Of a DNA stretch of 64,000 nt, positions 63,118 through 64,000 are shown piece after piece (positions within the stretch are counted from its first letter, which is position 1; every line of letters begins with the position of its first letter). The stretch comes from Actinoplanes subtropicus (lineage in GTDB: Bacteria > Actinomycetota > Actinomycetes > Mycobacteriales > Micromonosporaceae). Both the position numbers and the translations under genes were made by a program. Where the stretch lies: assembly GCF_000721705.1 (NCBI RefSeq), contig NZ_JOJL01000022.1, positions 45,654 to 109,653 on the forward strand. The letters run 5' to 3'. The notes under the pieces are model-generated. The model made no database searches. It was not told the origin of the DNA and saw only the letters and a program-made list of their open reading frames with translations.

Positions 63118-64000
63118 CTAGCTGGCGCCGGAGGCGCGCCAGTTCAGTTGGATCAGGAGGTGGCGGGCCTCGTCGGCTACGTCGGGGTCGGTCACCACTG
63201 CGTACTGGCCGGCTTGCAGGGAGCTGCGGGAGGCGAAGTCCCGGCGGCCGCCGGTGGCGGCGTGGGCTATGGCGCCGAAGATGGCGCCCCAGGCTGCGCC
63301 GATCAGGAGGCAGACGAAGATGACGGCGAACCAGTTCGAGTTGCTGAACAGGCCGAACAGCAAGCCTACGAAGAGGCCGAACCAGGCGCCGCTGGCGGCT
63401 CCGGCGCCGGCCGCTCGGGTGGTGGTCAGACGGCCCAGCACGTTTTCGACCAGGCGTAGGTCGGTGCCGATGATGGCGGTGCGTTCTACCGGGAACTTCT
63501 CGTCCGAGAGGTGGTCGACTGCCTGCTGGGCCAGGGCGTACTCGGGGTAGGTGCCGACCACGACCGTGGGGACCGTGGTGGTGGACGGGGCCTGGCCGGG
63601 GAGTCTCGGGACGCCGCCGGGGCCGGGTGGGATGCCGGGGCTGGTCATCGCGGGGACGATCGGGGTGTCGACCGGGATGGGCTCGGTGGGTGCCGCGACC
63701 GTGCCGACCGGGATGGGCTGGGTGCGGGCCGCCTCGGGTTCGGGGGCGACCGGCTGGGTGGCGTCGGCCGAGGGGGCGACCGGCTGGGTGGCGTCGGCTG
63801 AGGGGGCGACCGGCTGGGTGGCGTCGGCCGAGGGGGCCGGGACGGGCTGGGTGGCGTCGGCCGAGGGGGCCGGGACGGGCTGAGTGGCGTCGGCCGAGGG
63901 GGCCGGGACGGGCTGAGTGGCGTCGGCCGGGGCAGGGGGGACGGGCGGGGCGGCGGCGACGGGCTGGGTGGCGTCGGCGGAAGCGTCGGCGGCGGGGTCG
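63118..64000 (-). CDS. General-stress-type (GSP17M-like) membrane protein with TQPV-repeat N-terminus, 5' partial
   Basis: The C-terminal ~155 residues match the general stress protein 17M/YflT-type fold split by a glycine-zipper-like hydrophobic segment: VPTVVVGTYPEYALAQQAVDHLSDEKFPVERTAIIG, then AASGAWFGLFVGLLFGLFS and a second hydrophobic helix, ending AGQYAVVTDPDVADEARHLL. The frame stays open upstream to the window edge without a stop, so the ATG at 63648 is probably internal. The added part is a Pro/Ala-rich linker with about six tandem SADATQPV(P)AP repeats and TEPIPV/TQPIPV variants. The true start lies beyond 64000. Confidence 0.8.
   Translation of the reverse strand, partial: DPAADASADATQPVAAAPPVPPAPADATQPVPAPSADATQPVPAPSADATQPVPAPSADATQPVAPSADATQPVAPSADATQPVAPEPEAARTQPIPVGTVAAPTEPIPVDTPIVPAMTSPGIPPGPGGVPRLPGQAPSTTTVPTVVVGTYPEYALAQQAVDHLSDEKFPVERTAIIGTDLRLVENVLGRLTTTRAAGAGAASGAWFGLFVGLLFGLFSNSNWFAVIFVCLLIGAAWGAIFGAIAHAATGGRRDFASRSSLQAGQYAVVTDPDVADEARHLLIQLNWRASGAS

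Noticed and set aside
62606..63121. 171-codon plus-strand open frame after the palindrome
   Set aside because: It starts inside the palindrome arm and is Gly/Arg/Ala-rich without conserved blocks.

Overview
The window is very GC-rich DNA with dense coding, frequent GTG/TTG starts and many 1-8 base gene overlaps. It carries a GlgE glucan operon, an AfsR/SARP regulator, PknB-type kinase and PP2C phosphatase genes, a PPOX/F420-type flavoprotein and a polyphosphate glucokinase. Together these indicate an actinomycete, most likely of the Micromonosporaceae (Actinoplanes-like). This placement comes from gene content only. I saw no rRNA, tRNA or CRISPR array.

Layout. 1-4947: the 5' end of a DUF574-type methyltransferase diverging from an XRE-type regulator, then a secreted propeller protein, an HdeD-like membrane protein, an FMN reductase and a GAF-histidine kinase. 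5006-8795: three tightly overlapping prepilin-type genes, one carrying Ig-like repeats and one carrying ricin-type lectin repeats. 8880-10302: a BNR-repeat protein paired with a MoaD/ThiS-like protein ending in Gly-Gly. 10641-12540: an IS1182-type insertion sequence next to an 8-base microsatellite. 12778-15161: TetR/DUF2218 divergon and a bacterial PARG. 15311-24700: thioesterase-like protein, secreted propeller, AfsR-like regulator, methyltransferase, GlxA-type regulator, two small membrane proteins and a GGDEF-EAL protein. 24758-27997: a large NACHT NTPase, a candidate phage-defence protein. 28362-31440: HD protein, SGNH esterase with a tandem repeat made from its own 3' end, SnoaL-like protein and a secreted protein.

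31807-36419 is a four-gene, translationally coupled redox operon: ferric-reductase-like cytochrome b, NuoF-like flavoprotein fused to a CxxHxxC ferredoxin, TlpA-type lipoprotein and CcdA. By inference it moves electrons from NAD(P)H across the membrane, possibly to extracytoplasmic thiols. 36502-49956 holds PspC, YjbR, PP2C, an acyltransferase-SGNH protein, a LuxR-type ATPase, Tex, a Ser/Thr kinase, a nucleotidyltransferase, a GH16 lipoprotein, a GNAT enzyme and a DUF4240 protein. 50034-61385 contains an FAD monooxygenase, the operon glgE-treS-mak-glgB (trehalose to branched glucan), a spermidine-synthase-like protein, an unknown protein, and a polyphosphate glucokinase/PPOX pair.

The right end holds a SigB/SigF-type sigma factor broken by an out-of-frame internal deletion, a nearly 900-base non-coding stretch with duplicated hairpins and a 125-base palindrome, and a general-stress-type membrane protein whose long TQPV-rich N-terminus runs off the window. 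Several gene-poor stretches (10303-10819, 12541-12777, 37619-38104, 38825-39402, 41443-41977) are low-complexity tandem repeats in which long open frames are artefacts of base composition.
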